Assembly: GCA_012799755.1 (NCBI GenBank)
Contig: JAAZKQ010000383.1
Coordinates: forward strand, 1 to 16,331
Source: Lentisphaerota bacterium
GTDB taxonomy: Bacteria; Verrucomicrobiota; Lentisphaeria; Oligosphaerales; Oligosphaeraceae
Length of the DNA stretch: 16,331 bases
Reading direction: 5' to 3'
Shown here piece after piece: positions 8,165 to 15,000 of the stretch. A program made the translations under genes and the position numbers. The notes beneath the pieces were generated by a model. It was not told where the DNA came from, did no database searches, and was given only the letters and a program-made list of their open reading frames with translations. Within the stretch, counting starts at the first letter, position 1. The number at the start of each line of letters is the position of its first letter.

Positions 8165-8388
8165 AAAAACCTCCCGCGCAATCTGCGGACAGGAAGGGCA
8201 AACACACAAGCGCTCCCTGCGCCAAACAGCCCACCCTGAAAATAATCTGCGACAATCTGCGCAATCTGCGGATAAAAACCTCCCGCGCAATCCGCGGACA
8301 GGAAGGGCAAACACACAAGCGCTCCCTGCGCCAGCAGTCCACCCTGAAAATAATCTGCGGAAATCTGCGAAATCTGCGGATAAAAACA
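8165..8388 (+). repeat. Two-copy 109-bp tandem direct repeat
   Basis: The block starting with AAAAACCTCCCGCGCAAT recurs after 109 bp (CCTCCCGCGC begins at 8170 and again at 8279). Both copies contain GGACAGGAAGGGCAAACACACAAGCGCTCCCTGCGCC in the same place (described by position: from about 8187 and 8296) and both end in a three-octamer AATCTGCG module plus GATAAAAAC. The copies differ by a few substitutions only, so the duplication is fairly recent. It fills much of the gap before the S24 regulator gene. Confidence 0.85.
8244..8387 (+). repeat. AATCTGCG triple-octamer modules, copies 1 and 2
   Basis: Copy 1 has AATCTGCG at 8244, 8254 and 8263 followed by GATAAAAAC at 8271-8279. Copy 2 has it at 8352, 8362 and 8371 followed by GATAAAAAC at 8379-8387. 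The start-to-start distances are 10 then 9 bp in both. The same arrangement returns on the far side of the S24 regulator gene in the same orientation. I see no coding meaning; it is a structured intergenic repeat of unknown role. Confidence 0.85.
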
Positions 8389-8517
8389 GGACGGACGCCT
8401 GGGGTCGCTCCTACGGGTCCATCTTGAAATTATCGCCTGTGACGATACGGTATGAGGCCGTAACTCACTTATTATGTAAGGGTTGTAATTCCACCCGGCT
8501 TATTTTCAGCATGGAAC

Positions 8518-9234
8518 ATGACTTATCGTATTTCACCACAAGTGATTGCGCTGCTTAAGCAAGAGCTGGCACGTTGCAACAACAACACGGCCGCCTTGGC
8601 GCGAAAGATAGGCATCAACCCGAGCTACATATTCAAGTATATCAATGGTACGGTCAAGAGTGTCCAAGCCGGCACTTGGTTGAAGCTGTGCCGTTATTTT
8701 CCCGAGTTGGACGAGCGCCCCATGCTTTTCCGGGGCAATACCGGGCCGGTTACGGGCACTCTCAGGCAGGTACCGGTCATCAGCTCCGCAAGCGCTGCGG
8801 AGGCCTGCCGCCACTATTACTTACCGATTGCCGAGTACGCGCTTGACCATCCCGAGCAGATGGTGTCGTTTTCGCTGGGTCAGGCGGGCGACTTTGCCAT
8901 ACAAGTCACCGGCGATTCCATGGCGCCGAGCTATCCCGAGGGGACGATCCTCCTCGTGCGGCCCAATGTCCGGCTGGCCAATGGCGATCCGGTGGTGGCC
9001 ATTCTTGCCAATGGCGAAGTGGTCTTCAAGATTTTTGTCGAAGGCAAGACCAAGATCACCTTGGCCAGCGTCAGCGGCGACGACGGTCGGACATACCAGT
9101 TTGCCAAGACTGACAGCAGGGCCGTATGGGCGCTCTACAAGGTGATTCAGTCCATGCGGGACGAAGCGGCCATCAACGAGGCCATGAAGAGCCAGGGCGT
9201 AGCGCAATCCTGGGAAAAATTTGCGCTTGAGTAG
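8518..9234 (+). CDS. LexA/CI-like transcriptional regulator with N-terminal helix-turn-helix and C-terminal S24 peptidase domain
   Basis: 238 residues. Residues about 8-60 form a helix-turn-helix region (TAALARKIGINPSYIFKYI resembles a phage-repressor recognition unit). Residues about 100-215 are an S24 domain: the catalytic serine is S134 in TGDSMAPSYPEG and the general-base lysine is K171 in GEVVFKIF, both in the expected spacing. Such proteins repress promoters as dimers and may inactivate themselves by cleavage under DNA damage. Between the two domains I see no usual Ala-Gly or Cys-Gly cleavage bond; the only AG (123-124) sits inside the S24 core. The start is ATG 8518; the ribosome site is weak (GGA). 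The ATG at 8511 is in another frame. It is the only plus-strand gene, stands alone between repeat-filled gaps and converges on the dehydrogenase operon. There are no phage genes nearby, so a domesticated prophage repressor or a stress regulator are both possible. Confidence 0.9.
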   Translation: MTYRISPQVIALLKQELARCNNNTAALARKIGINPSYIFKYINGTVKSVQAGTWLKLCRYFPELDERPMLFRGNTGPVTGTLRQVPVISSASAAEACRHYYLPIAEYALDHPEQMVSFSLGQAGDFAIQVTGDSMAPSYPEGTILLVRPNVRLANGDPVVAILANGEVVFKIFVEGKTKITLASVSGDDGRTYQFAKTDSRAVWALYKVIQSMRDEAAINEAMKSQGVAQSWEKFALE

Positions 9235-9286
9235 GCGGGGTTTGCGGGAGGGCGCCGCGGCGTGGATCGGCAGCGCCGCGCACATT

Positions 9287-9306
9287 GCCGCACGCAAGCG
9301 TGCGGC
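9287..9306 (+). terminator. GC-rich hairpin downstream of the S24 regulator gene
   Basis: GCCGCACG-CAAG-CGTGCGGC can form a stem of about 8-9 bp, 52 bp after the stop codon. No U-tract follows on either strand, so it is at best a weak or factor-assisted terminator and may be a palindromic repeat instead. Confidence 0.3.
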
Positions 9307-9335
9307 CACGGGACGACGAAAAAAACACCGGCGGC

Positions 9336-9571
9336 AATCTGCGCCAATCGGCGCAATCTGCGGATAAAAACCTTCACGCCTGCGCGTGAGACACACAGCA
9401 ATCTGCGGGAAGCTACCCCAATCGGCGAAAAAGGCTGGCGTCGTGAATGGCCGCGCAGCGGCAAGACAGGCCGCCATAATCTGCGATAATCTGCGTAATC
9501 TGCGGATAAAAAAACCTTCGCGCCTGCGTGTGAAACACACAGCAATCTGCGGAATCTGCGGATAAAAAAAA
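9336..9571 (+). repeat. AATCTGCG triple-octamer modules, copies 3, 4 and partial 5
   Basis: Copy 3: octamers at 9336, 9346 (one base changed, AATCGGCG) and 9355, then GATAAAAAC. Copy 4: 9478, 9488 and 9497, then GATAAAAAAAC. Copy 5 has only two octamers (9544 and 9553), then GAT and a run of eight A (9564-9571). The 10-then-9-bp spacing of the copies before the S24 gene is kept exactly in copies 3 and 4. This stretch, 9235-9639, holds no gene. Confidence 0.85.
9371..9552 (+). repeat. Pair of 38-bp direct repeats joined to the octamer modules
   Basis: Positions 9371-9408 and 9515-9552 match at 35 of 38 bases (offset 144 bp). Each begins CCTTC, contains GAGACACACAG or GAAACACACAG, ends with AATCTGCGG and directly follows the A-tract of an octamer module. 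Between them lies GTGAATGGCCGCGCAGCGGC (from about 9443), which closely matches GTGAATGGCCACACAGCGGC before the GATC array (from about 8037). Both flanks of the S24 gene are therefore built from the same set of repeat fragments. Confidence 0.8.
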
Positions 9572-9608
9572 GCAGTACTGCGGGCCGTGTGAGAGCCCGC
9601 AGCACTGC
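9564..9608 (-). terminator. Intrinsic terminator of the dehydrogenase operon
   Basis: Read on the minus strand: GCAGTGCTGCGGGC, a 9-nt loop, GCCCGCAGTACTGC, then eight T. The 14-bp stem has a single G-U pair, and the T-run follows at once. It starts 31 nt after the E1 stop codon. The T-run is the A-tract of the fifth octamer repeat read on the other strand. Confidence 0.93.
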
Positions 9609-9639
9609 CAGTAGTCAGTGTCCCAACGCGGGATTGTTA

Positions 9640-12099
9640 TCAGACGCCGAGGGCGCTGACGCGTTGGAGTTCGCCGAGGCTGCGGTTGGTGCTGGGCGTG
9701 TAGCCCTTGAGGGGCATGATGCGCTCATGGATGGAGTCAAGAATCCAGCTGCTTTGCGGGAAGTACTTGCTTTCGAGTTCCGCGGCTGGGCTGACCCAGT
9801 TATGGGCGCCGATGACAACCGGCGGCGCATCAAGATAATCGAAGCAGAACTGCGTGATATTGGCGGCGATATTGTGCATGACATTGCCGCGCTCAACGGC
9901 CTCGTTGACAAGGACGACCTTGCCGGTCTTCTTGACCGACTCAATGATCTTGTCGTACTTGAGGGGATTGACGCTGCGCAAGTCAATGACTTCGGCGCTG
10001 ATGCCGTAGTCGGCGGCAAGCGTATCGGCGGCCTTGAGGGCCTTGAAGAGGGCCGGCCCGAAGGTGATGATGCTCAGGTCTTTGCCGGCGCGTTTGACAT
10101 CGGGCTCGCCAATTTCAATTTCGTAGTAGCCTTCCGGCACGCCGCCCTGATGGAACATCTCGCCATTGCCGTAGAGCTGCTGGCTTTCGAGGAAGACGAC
10201 GGGGTCGGAGCCGGCCAGGGCGCTATTGAGCAGGCCCTTGGCGTCGTAAGGCGTGACGGGATAGACGACCTTCAGGCCGGGAATGTGGTTGACCATGGCG
10301 CTCCAGTCCTGCGAGTGCTGGGCGCCGTACTTGAAGCCGACGGAAATGCGCAAAACAACGGGCATCTTGAGGATGCCGCCGGACATGGCCTGCCATTTGG
10401 AGAGCTGGTTGAAGACCTCGTCGCCCGCGCGACCGAGGAAGTCGCAGTACATCAACTCGGCAACGACGCGACCGCCGCAGAGAGCGTAGCCAACGGCGGC
10501 GCCGACGATGGCGGCCTCGGAGATGGGCGAATTGAAGAGGCGGTGGTAGGGCAACAGCTCAGTGAGACCGCGGTAACAGGCGAAGGCGCCGCCCCAATCG
10601 CGGTTCTCTTCACCGAAGGCGATCATGGTCGGGTCAATGCTGTAGCGATGGACCATGGCTTCGAAGACCGCGTCGTTGAAGTTATACAGCTTCATTTTCG
10701 GCACGGGCTTGCCGTCTTTTTCAAAGAAGCGCTCCTTGGCCTGGATGCGCTTGTACTGCTCGTTGTCTTCGAGCTTCTGCAGAAACTCGGGCTCGCGGTC
10801 GTCGAACTTCTCAATTTTCTGGTTGGAGAAAGTGACGGTTTCGATGAACTTGGAGTCCATGGTCTCGTAGGGAGAGATGTCCTTGTCAATGGCGAGTTTG
10901 AACATCTCGAAGACGAGGTTCTGGACGCTGTTGCTGACCTTGTCGAGCTCGGCTTGGGAGACGATTTTGCCGTCAACGATTTTTTTGGCGAAGGCGGGGA
11001 TGGCATCGGCGGCGATCCAGCGGTCGAGCTCTTCCTTGGTGCGGTAGCTGGAGGCGTCGGAGGGCGAGTGTCCACTGGTGCGGTAGGTCACCACGTCAAG
11101 GAGAACCGGCCCGCGACCTTCCTGGAGGATTTGTTTTTTGCGCTGGACGGCGTCAATGACGGCGAGCGGGTCGTAGCCGTTGACGCGTTCAGCGTGCATT
11201 TGCTCGGGGTTGACGCCGGCGCCGATGCGGGCGAGGAATTCATAGCCCATGGTTTCGCCGTTGGTCTGGCCGCCCATGCCGTATTGGTTGTTGAAGCAGT
11301 TGACCAGCAGCGGCAGGCCGCCGCCGAGTTCCTTGTCCCAGAGAGTGCGATACTGCGCCATGGCGGCGAACATCATGCCTTCCCAGACGGGGCCGCAGCC
11401 AAAGGACGCATCGCCGATATTGCAGACGACAATGCCGGGTTTGCGGTTGACGCGCTTGAAGAGCGCGGCGCCCGGGGCGATGGAGCCGGAACCGCCGACG
11501 ATGGCGTTATTGGGATAGATGCCGAAGGGCGTGAAGAATGCATGCATGGAGCCGCCCCAGCCCTTGTTGAAGCCGGTGGTGCGCGCGAAGATTTCGGCAT
11601 AGGCGCCGTAGATCAGGAAGTGGCGGGCGAGGTCCTTGACGCTGCCCTTGAAATTCTTTTCGACGACCTTGAGGGTGGCGCCGGCGAAGAACTCGCGCAT
11701 GGTCTTGTCGAGCACGGCGTCATCGAGTTTGCGGATGGCGGAAAGCCCCTTGGCGAGGATTTCGCTGTGGCTGCGGTGGGAGCCGAAGATGTGGTCGTTG
11801 ACATCAAGGGCATAAGCTTGGCCGACAGCGGCGCATTCCTGGCCGATGGAGAGGTGGGCGGGCCCGGCGTGGTTGTATTTGACGCCCTGGTACTCGCCTT
11901 TGAGTTTGATCTCATTGATGATGGTTTCGAAGGTGCGCAGAACCATCATGTCGTGATAGATGGTGACGAACTCGTCCTTCGTGTAGAGCTTCTTTTCTTC
12001 GGCGAGGGACTTGCTGTAGGCGTTGACCGGTATGGGCGTGAAGTCAATCTGGCCTTTGGCGAAGAGTTCTTCCGGGTAGATTTCGAGTGACTTGGTCAT
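9640..12099 (-). CDS. 2-oxoacid dehydrogenase E1 component, fused alpha and beta subunits (probably pyruvate dehydrogenase)
   Basis: 819 residues. E1 decarboxylates a 2-oxoacid on thiamine diphosphate and passes the acyl group to the lipoyl arm of E2. Residues about 40-370 are the alpha part: the diphosphate-binding motif runs from GDAS (229-232) to NN (270-271), and YRTSGHSPSD (339-348) is the conserved phosphorylation-type loop. A linker of about 100 charged residues follows. From 470 the beta part shows GEEN with the catalytic glutamate (496-499), SPISEAAIVGAAVG (524-537), GAQHSQDW (592-599) and HIPGLKVVYPVTP (605-617). The start ATG 12099 has AAGGA upstream; the frame is open 46 codons further, but that stretch overlaps the E3 gene end and does not look like protein. 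It is the last gene of the operon, 49 bp after E3. Substrate choice cannot be read with certainty: a pyruvate enzyme is most likely, a branched-chain or acetoin enzyme possible. Confidence 0.93.
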   Translation of the reverse strand: MTKSLEIYPEELFAKGQIDFTPIPVNAYSKSLAEEKKLYTKDEFVTIYHDMMVLRTFETIINEIKLKGEYQGVKYNHAGPAHLSIGQECAAVGQAYALDVNDHIFGSHRSHSEILAKGLSAIRKLDDAVLDKTMREFFAGATLKVVEKNFKGSVKDLARHFLIYGAYAEIFARTTGFNKGWGGSMHAFFTPFGIYPNNAIVGGSGSIAPGAALFKRVNRKPGIVVCNIGDASFGCGPVWEGMMFAAMAQYRTLWDKELGGGLPLLVNCFNNQYGMGGQTNGETMGYEFLARIGAGVNPEQMHAERVNGYDPLAVIDAVQRKKQILQEGRGPVLLDVVTYRTSGHSPSDASSYRTKEELDRWIAADAIPAFAKKIVDGKIVSQAELDKVSNSVQNLVFEMFKLAIDKDISPYETMDSKFIETVTFSNQKIEKFDDREPEFLQKLEDNEQYKRIQAKERFFEKDGKPVPKMKLYNFNDAVFEAMVHRYSIDPTMIAFGEENRDWGGAFACYRGLTELLPYHRLFNSPISEAAIVGAAVGYALCGGRVVAELMYCDFLGRAGDEVFNQLSKWQAMSGGILKMPVVLRISVGFKYGAQHSQDWSAMVNHIPGLKVVYPVTPYDAKGLLNSALAGSDPVVFLESQQLYGNGEMFHQGGVPEGYYEIEIGEPDVKRAGKDLSIITFGPALFKALKAADTLAADYGISAEVIDLRSVNPLKYDKIIESVKKTGKVVLVNEAVERGNVMHNIAANITQFCFDYLDAPPVVIGAHNWVSPAAELESKYFPQSSWILDSIHERIMPLKGYTPSTNRSLGELQRVSALGV

Positions 12100-12148
12100 G
12101 TTCGTCGTTCCTTGGTTATGGTTGATTCGGCAATGGAAAGTGGTCTTA

Positions 12149-13495
12149 TCAGGCGTTGATGACGGTTTCTTTGAGCGCTTCGGAGCAGGTCGGATGGGGG
12201 AAGACAATCTGCCGGACGTCTTCGACGCAGAGCTCAAGCTCGACCATGGCAGCGGCGCTGGCGATGAATTCGCCGCAGGCGCCGCCGATCATGTGCACGC
12301 CAAGGACCTGGCCGTATTTTTCGCTGACGAGGACTTTGACAGTGCCGGTTTTGCCGGCGTGTTCGACGATGAAGCGGCCGGCGATGGCCATGGGCATGAC
12401 GGCTTTGCGATAGGCGATGCCCTTTTCTTTGAGCTCGGCTTCGGTGGCGCCGACCTGGGCGACTTCCGGGTGGGTGTAGATCACGGAGGGCACGGCGCTG
12501 TAGCGCATGCGGTCGGGTTTCCCGAACATGTTATTGACGGCGACGATGCCTTCGCGGGTGGCGGCGTGGGCAAGGAGACAGCGGCCGGTGACGTCGCCGC
12601 AAGCCCAGATGCCCGGGACGTTGGTCTTGCCGAATTCGTCGGTCTTCATGCCGCGGCGGTCGAAGAAGACGCCGCATTCCTCCAGGCCAATGCCTTTGAG
12701 GACAGGACTGCGACCGGTGGAATTGAGAATATAGGTGCCGATGACCTTCTGCTCCTTGCCCTCCGGATCGGTGAAGAAGAGGGTGCTGCCCTCAACGCGG
12801 GTGACTTTGCAGGACAGATTGAAGGTGACGCCGAGCTTCTTCAGCGCCGTCATCAGGCCCTTGGCAATCTCCTCATCCACTACGGGGGCGATCTTGGGCA
12901 GCATTTCAACGACGGTCACCTTGCTGCCGACCGTGGCGAAGAAGGAGGCGAATTCCAGACCGATGACGCCGGCGCCGATGATCACGAGGCTTTCGGGCAC
13001 GGTATCCAGATTGAGGATGCCGGTGGAGTCCAGCACCTGCGGGTTGTCCCGCAGGCCGGGAATGGGCGGCACCGCCGGCACGGAGCCGGTGGCGACGAGG
13101 ATGTTCGCGGCCTCGTAAATCTTGCCGTCGGCGCTGACTTTGCCGGGCGCGACGAGCTTGGCCTCGGCCTTGATGACGTCAACTCCGGCGCGTTTGAGCA
13201 TGCCGGTGACGCCTTTGATGAGGGTGTCAACGACGCTTTTCTTGCGGGCCTGGACAGCGGCCAGGTCAAGGCTGGCTTGGGCGGCGCCGTGGACGCCGTA
13301 GAGTTTGGCTTCCTGGCAATCTTCAAAGGCCTTGGCGGAACGCAGGAGGGTCTTGGTCGGGATGCAGCCGACGTTCAGGCAAGTCCCGCCCAGTTCATTC
13401 TTTTCGCAGAGGGCGACTTTTTTGCCCAGTTTGGCCGCGTAGGCGGCGGCTTCATAGCCGCCCGGACCAGCGCCGATGACAATGAGATCGTACAT
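12149..13495 (-). CDS. lpdA: Dihydrolipoyl dehydrogenase (E3 component)
   Basis: 448 residues, close to the usual length. This flavoprotein reoxidises the dihydrolipoyl group of E2 and reduces NAD+. The FAD-binding motif GAGPGG is at 8-13, the redox-active disulfide is C39-C44 in GGTCLNVGCIPTK, the NAD-binding motif GAGVIG is at 174-179, the second FAD motif is GIWACGDV (295-302), and the C-terminal dimer interface has the active-site pair H434 and E439 in HPTCSE. All catalytic residues are present. The start ATG 13495 has AAAGG upstream at a normal distance. It lies 42 bp after E2 and 49 bp before E1 on the same strand, so the three genes encode one complex. Nothing in it suggests a specialised function. 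Confidence 0.97.
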   Translation of the reverse strand: MYDLIVIGAGPGGYEAAAYAAKLGKKVALCEKNELGGTCLNVGCIPTKTLLRSAKAFEDCQEAKLYGVHGAAQASLDLAAVQARKKSVVDTLIKGVTGMLKRAGVDVIKAEAKLVAPGKVSADGKIYEAANILVATGSVPAVPPIPGLRDNPQVLDSTGILNLDTVPESLVIIGAGVIGLEFASFFATVGSKVTVVEMLPKIAPVVDEEIAKGLMTALKKLGVTFNLSCKVTRVEGSTLFFTDPEGKEQKVIGTYILNSTGRSPVLKGIGLEECGVFFDRRGMKTDEFGKTNVPGIWACGDVTGRCLLAHAATREGIVAVNNMFGKPDRMRYSAVPSVIYTHPEVAQVGATEAELKEKGIAYRKAVMPMAIAGRFIVEHAGKTGTVKVLVSEKYGQVLGVHMIGGACGEFIASAAAMVELELCVEDVRQIVFPHPTCSEALKETVINA

Positions 13496-13537
13496 GTGAG
13501 TGCCTTTCTATGCGTGTTCAGCCGACTGGGGGCATTT

Positions 13538-14944
13538 TCAACCCGCGATACAGACCAATTCAAAGTTTTCGATGATGCTCCTGAGGGTGTTGAGGAACTG
13601 CGCGCCGGGGGCGCCGTCAAGAACCATGTGGTTCATGGTGAGGGAGAACTGCATGAAGTCGCGGTAGCAGATGTCGCCGTTCTTGTCGCGCACAGGACGC
13701 AGGAGGGTCTTGCAGACGCCGAGGATGGCGACTTGAGGCGCGCTGATGACAGGCGTGAAGTTGGTAATGCCGAGAGCGCCGAGGTTGCTGACGGTGAAGG
13801 TCGCCCCTTGCATCAGGTCGGGGTTGAGATTGCCGGCGTTGGCCTGTTTGGCCAGGGTCTTGACGGTGTTGGACATTTCACCGAGGGACATGGTTTGCGC
13901 ATTGTGCAGCACCGGCACCATCAGACCGCGCGGCGTGTCGCAGGCAAAACCGATATTGATTGCCGAATGCATGCGCAGGACGTTGTCCCCAAACTCAGCA
14001 TTGAACTCAGGGTGTTTTTGCAGGGTCTTGATGACCGCGAACATGACCATGTCACCGATATTGATGTTGGCGAGCTTGAGGGCTTCGCCCTGCTCTTTGA
14101 TGCGCTGGCGCAGGGCCAGCAAGCCGGTGACGTCGGCCTCGGCATTGAGCGTGTACTGAGCCATGCTGCTCAGCGATTCGTGCAGGCGCTTGGCAATGAT
14201 CTTGCGAATCTGCGGGAAGGGCTTTTCCGTAATCACATCCGCTACAGCGGCAGCGGTCGGCGCGGCGGGAGCGGGTGCGGGTGCAGCCGCAGTGGGTGTG
14301 GCGGGCGCGGCGGCGGCCTTGCCCATGTCTTCGGCGCGGATCATGCCGCTGACGCCGGTGCCGGTGGCGGGAGTGGCGACGCCATCAGCGCGCATGGCGG
14401 CGGCGGCGGGACTCAGGCGCGCTGCGTTGCGGTAGGCCTCGGCGACGTCTTTCTCCATGATGCGGCCATTGGCGCCACTGCCGTTGATCGCCGGCAGGAC
14501 GAAGGGGTGCTCGGCGACGAATTTCCTCGCCCGGGGACTGAGCGGCGCGTTCGCGACCGGTGCAGTGGTGGAGGCGGCAACGGGCGCAGCCGGTGCTTCT
14601 GTGGGTGTAGCTACCGCAGCTGTGGTGGCGGTTGCTGCTTCGGCGACGGCATCGGCGATGGCAGGGGCACTGCCGCCGGCGGGCGCCAGAGCGCTGACGT
14701 CTTCGCCGGGTGTGCCGACGGCGAGGATATTCTGGAGTACCGGCACGAGGTCGCCTTCCTGCCAGAAAAGTGCGAGGACGGTGCCGTCGGCGGTTGCTTC
14801 CACTTCAATAGCGGATTTGTCGGTTTCGATATCACAGATGATATCGCCGGTCTTGATGACATCGCCGACTTTTACGCGCCATTTGCTGAGCAGACATTCT
14901 TCGACGGAGTTGCCGGCTTTGGGCATGACGATTGCATTGGCCAT
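13538..14944 (-). CDS. Dihydrolipoamide acyltransferase (E2 component of the pyruvate dehydrogenase-type complex)
   Basis: 468 residues. E2 is the core of the complex; its lipoyl arm carries the acyl group from E1 and hands it to CoA. Residues 1-78 are one lipoyl domain with the attachment lysine K43 in ETDKSAIE. An Ala/Pro/Thr-rich linker spans 80-133. Next come two regions resembling the peripheral-subunit-binding domain: 134-173 (LSPRARKFVAE to GRIMEKDVAEAY) and 177-209 (LSPAAAAMRADG to GMIRAEDMGKA). After a second Ala/Pro linker (210-236) the catalytic domain runs to the end, with the active-site HxxxDG motif as H439 and D443 in NHMVLDGAPG. The start ATG 14944 has AGGAG at good spacing. 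It follows the DeoR-like gene by 56 bp. The linkers are typical flexible swinging-arm segments. The exact acyl substrate is not certain; pyruvate is favoured. Confidence 0.95.
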   Translation of the reverse strand: MANAIVMPKAGNSVEECLLSKWRVKVGDVIKTGDIICDIETDKSAIEVEATADGTVLALFWQEGDLVPVLQNILAVGTPGEDVSALAPAGGSAPAIADAVAEAATATTAAVATPTEAPAAPVAASTTAPVANAPLSPRARKFVAEHPFVLPAINGSGANGRIMEKDVAEAYRNAARLSPAAAAMRADGVATPATGTGVSGMIRAEDMGKAAAAPATPTAAAPAPAPAAPTAAAVADVITEKPFPQIRKIIAKRLHESLSSMAQYTLNAEADVTGLLALRQRIKEQGEALKLANINIGDMVMFAVIKTLQKHPEFNAEFGDNVLRMHSAINIGFACDTPRGLMVPVLHNAQTMSLGEMSNTVKTLAKQANAGNLNPDLMQGATFTVSNLGALGITNFTPVISAPQVAILGVCKTLLRPVRDKNGDICYRDFMQFSLTMNHMVLDGAPGAQFLNTLRSIIENFELVCIAG

Positions 14945-15000
14945 GGGGTTGCTCCTGGGGGTTGCGTTTATCTAGGGTGCTGTGAATGGTGTTGAAGGGT

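Noticed and set aside
8072..8388. CRISPR-like array
   Set aside because: The repeat units are too short (8-9 bp) or have only two copies (109 bp), there are no unique spacers of regular length, and no cas genes are present.
7775..8558. Several open frames on both strands through the repeat region (for example with IRQIRQ or LICLICLI runs)
   Set aside because: They arise from 9-bp-period repeats, which keep all frames open. None has a convincing ribosome site or protein-like composition.
8821..9605. Minus-strand frames across the S24 gene and the right-hand repeats
   Set aside because: Their N-terminal parts are translated octamer repeats (IRRLRRLSQI) and the rest is antisense to the S24 gene.
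9589..12090. An 833-codon open frame on the plus strand opposite E1
   Set aside because: It is the antisense of the E1 gene, which has clear thiamine-enzyme motifs. The plus-strand translation is low-complexity and matches no family I recognise; high GC and codon bias explain the lack of stops.
12099..12237. Upstream extension of E1 by 46 codons
   Set aside because: The extension overlaps the end of the E3 gene and reads as a Ser/Pro/Lys-rich shadow, while ATG 12099 has a good ribosome site and begins a sensible N-terminus.
12092..14995. A 967-codon open frame on the plus strand opposite E3 and E2
   Set aside because: It runs antisense across two well-supported genes, with Gly/Ala/Asp-rich meaningless sequence and Gly-Cys runs opposite the Ala/Pro linkers of E2.
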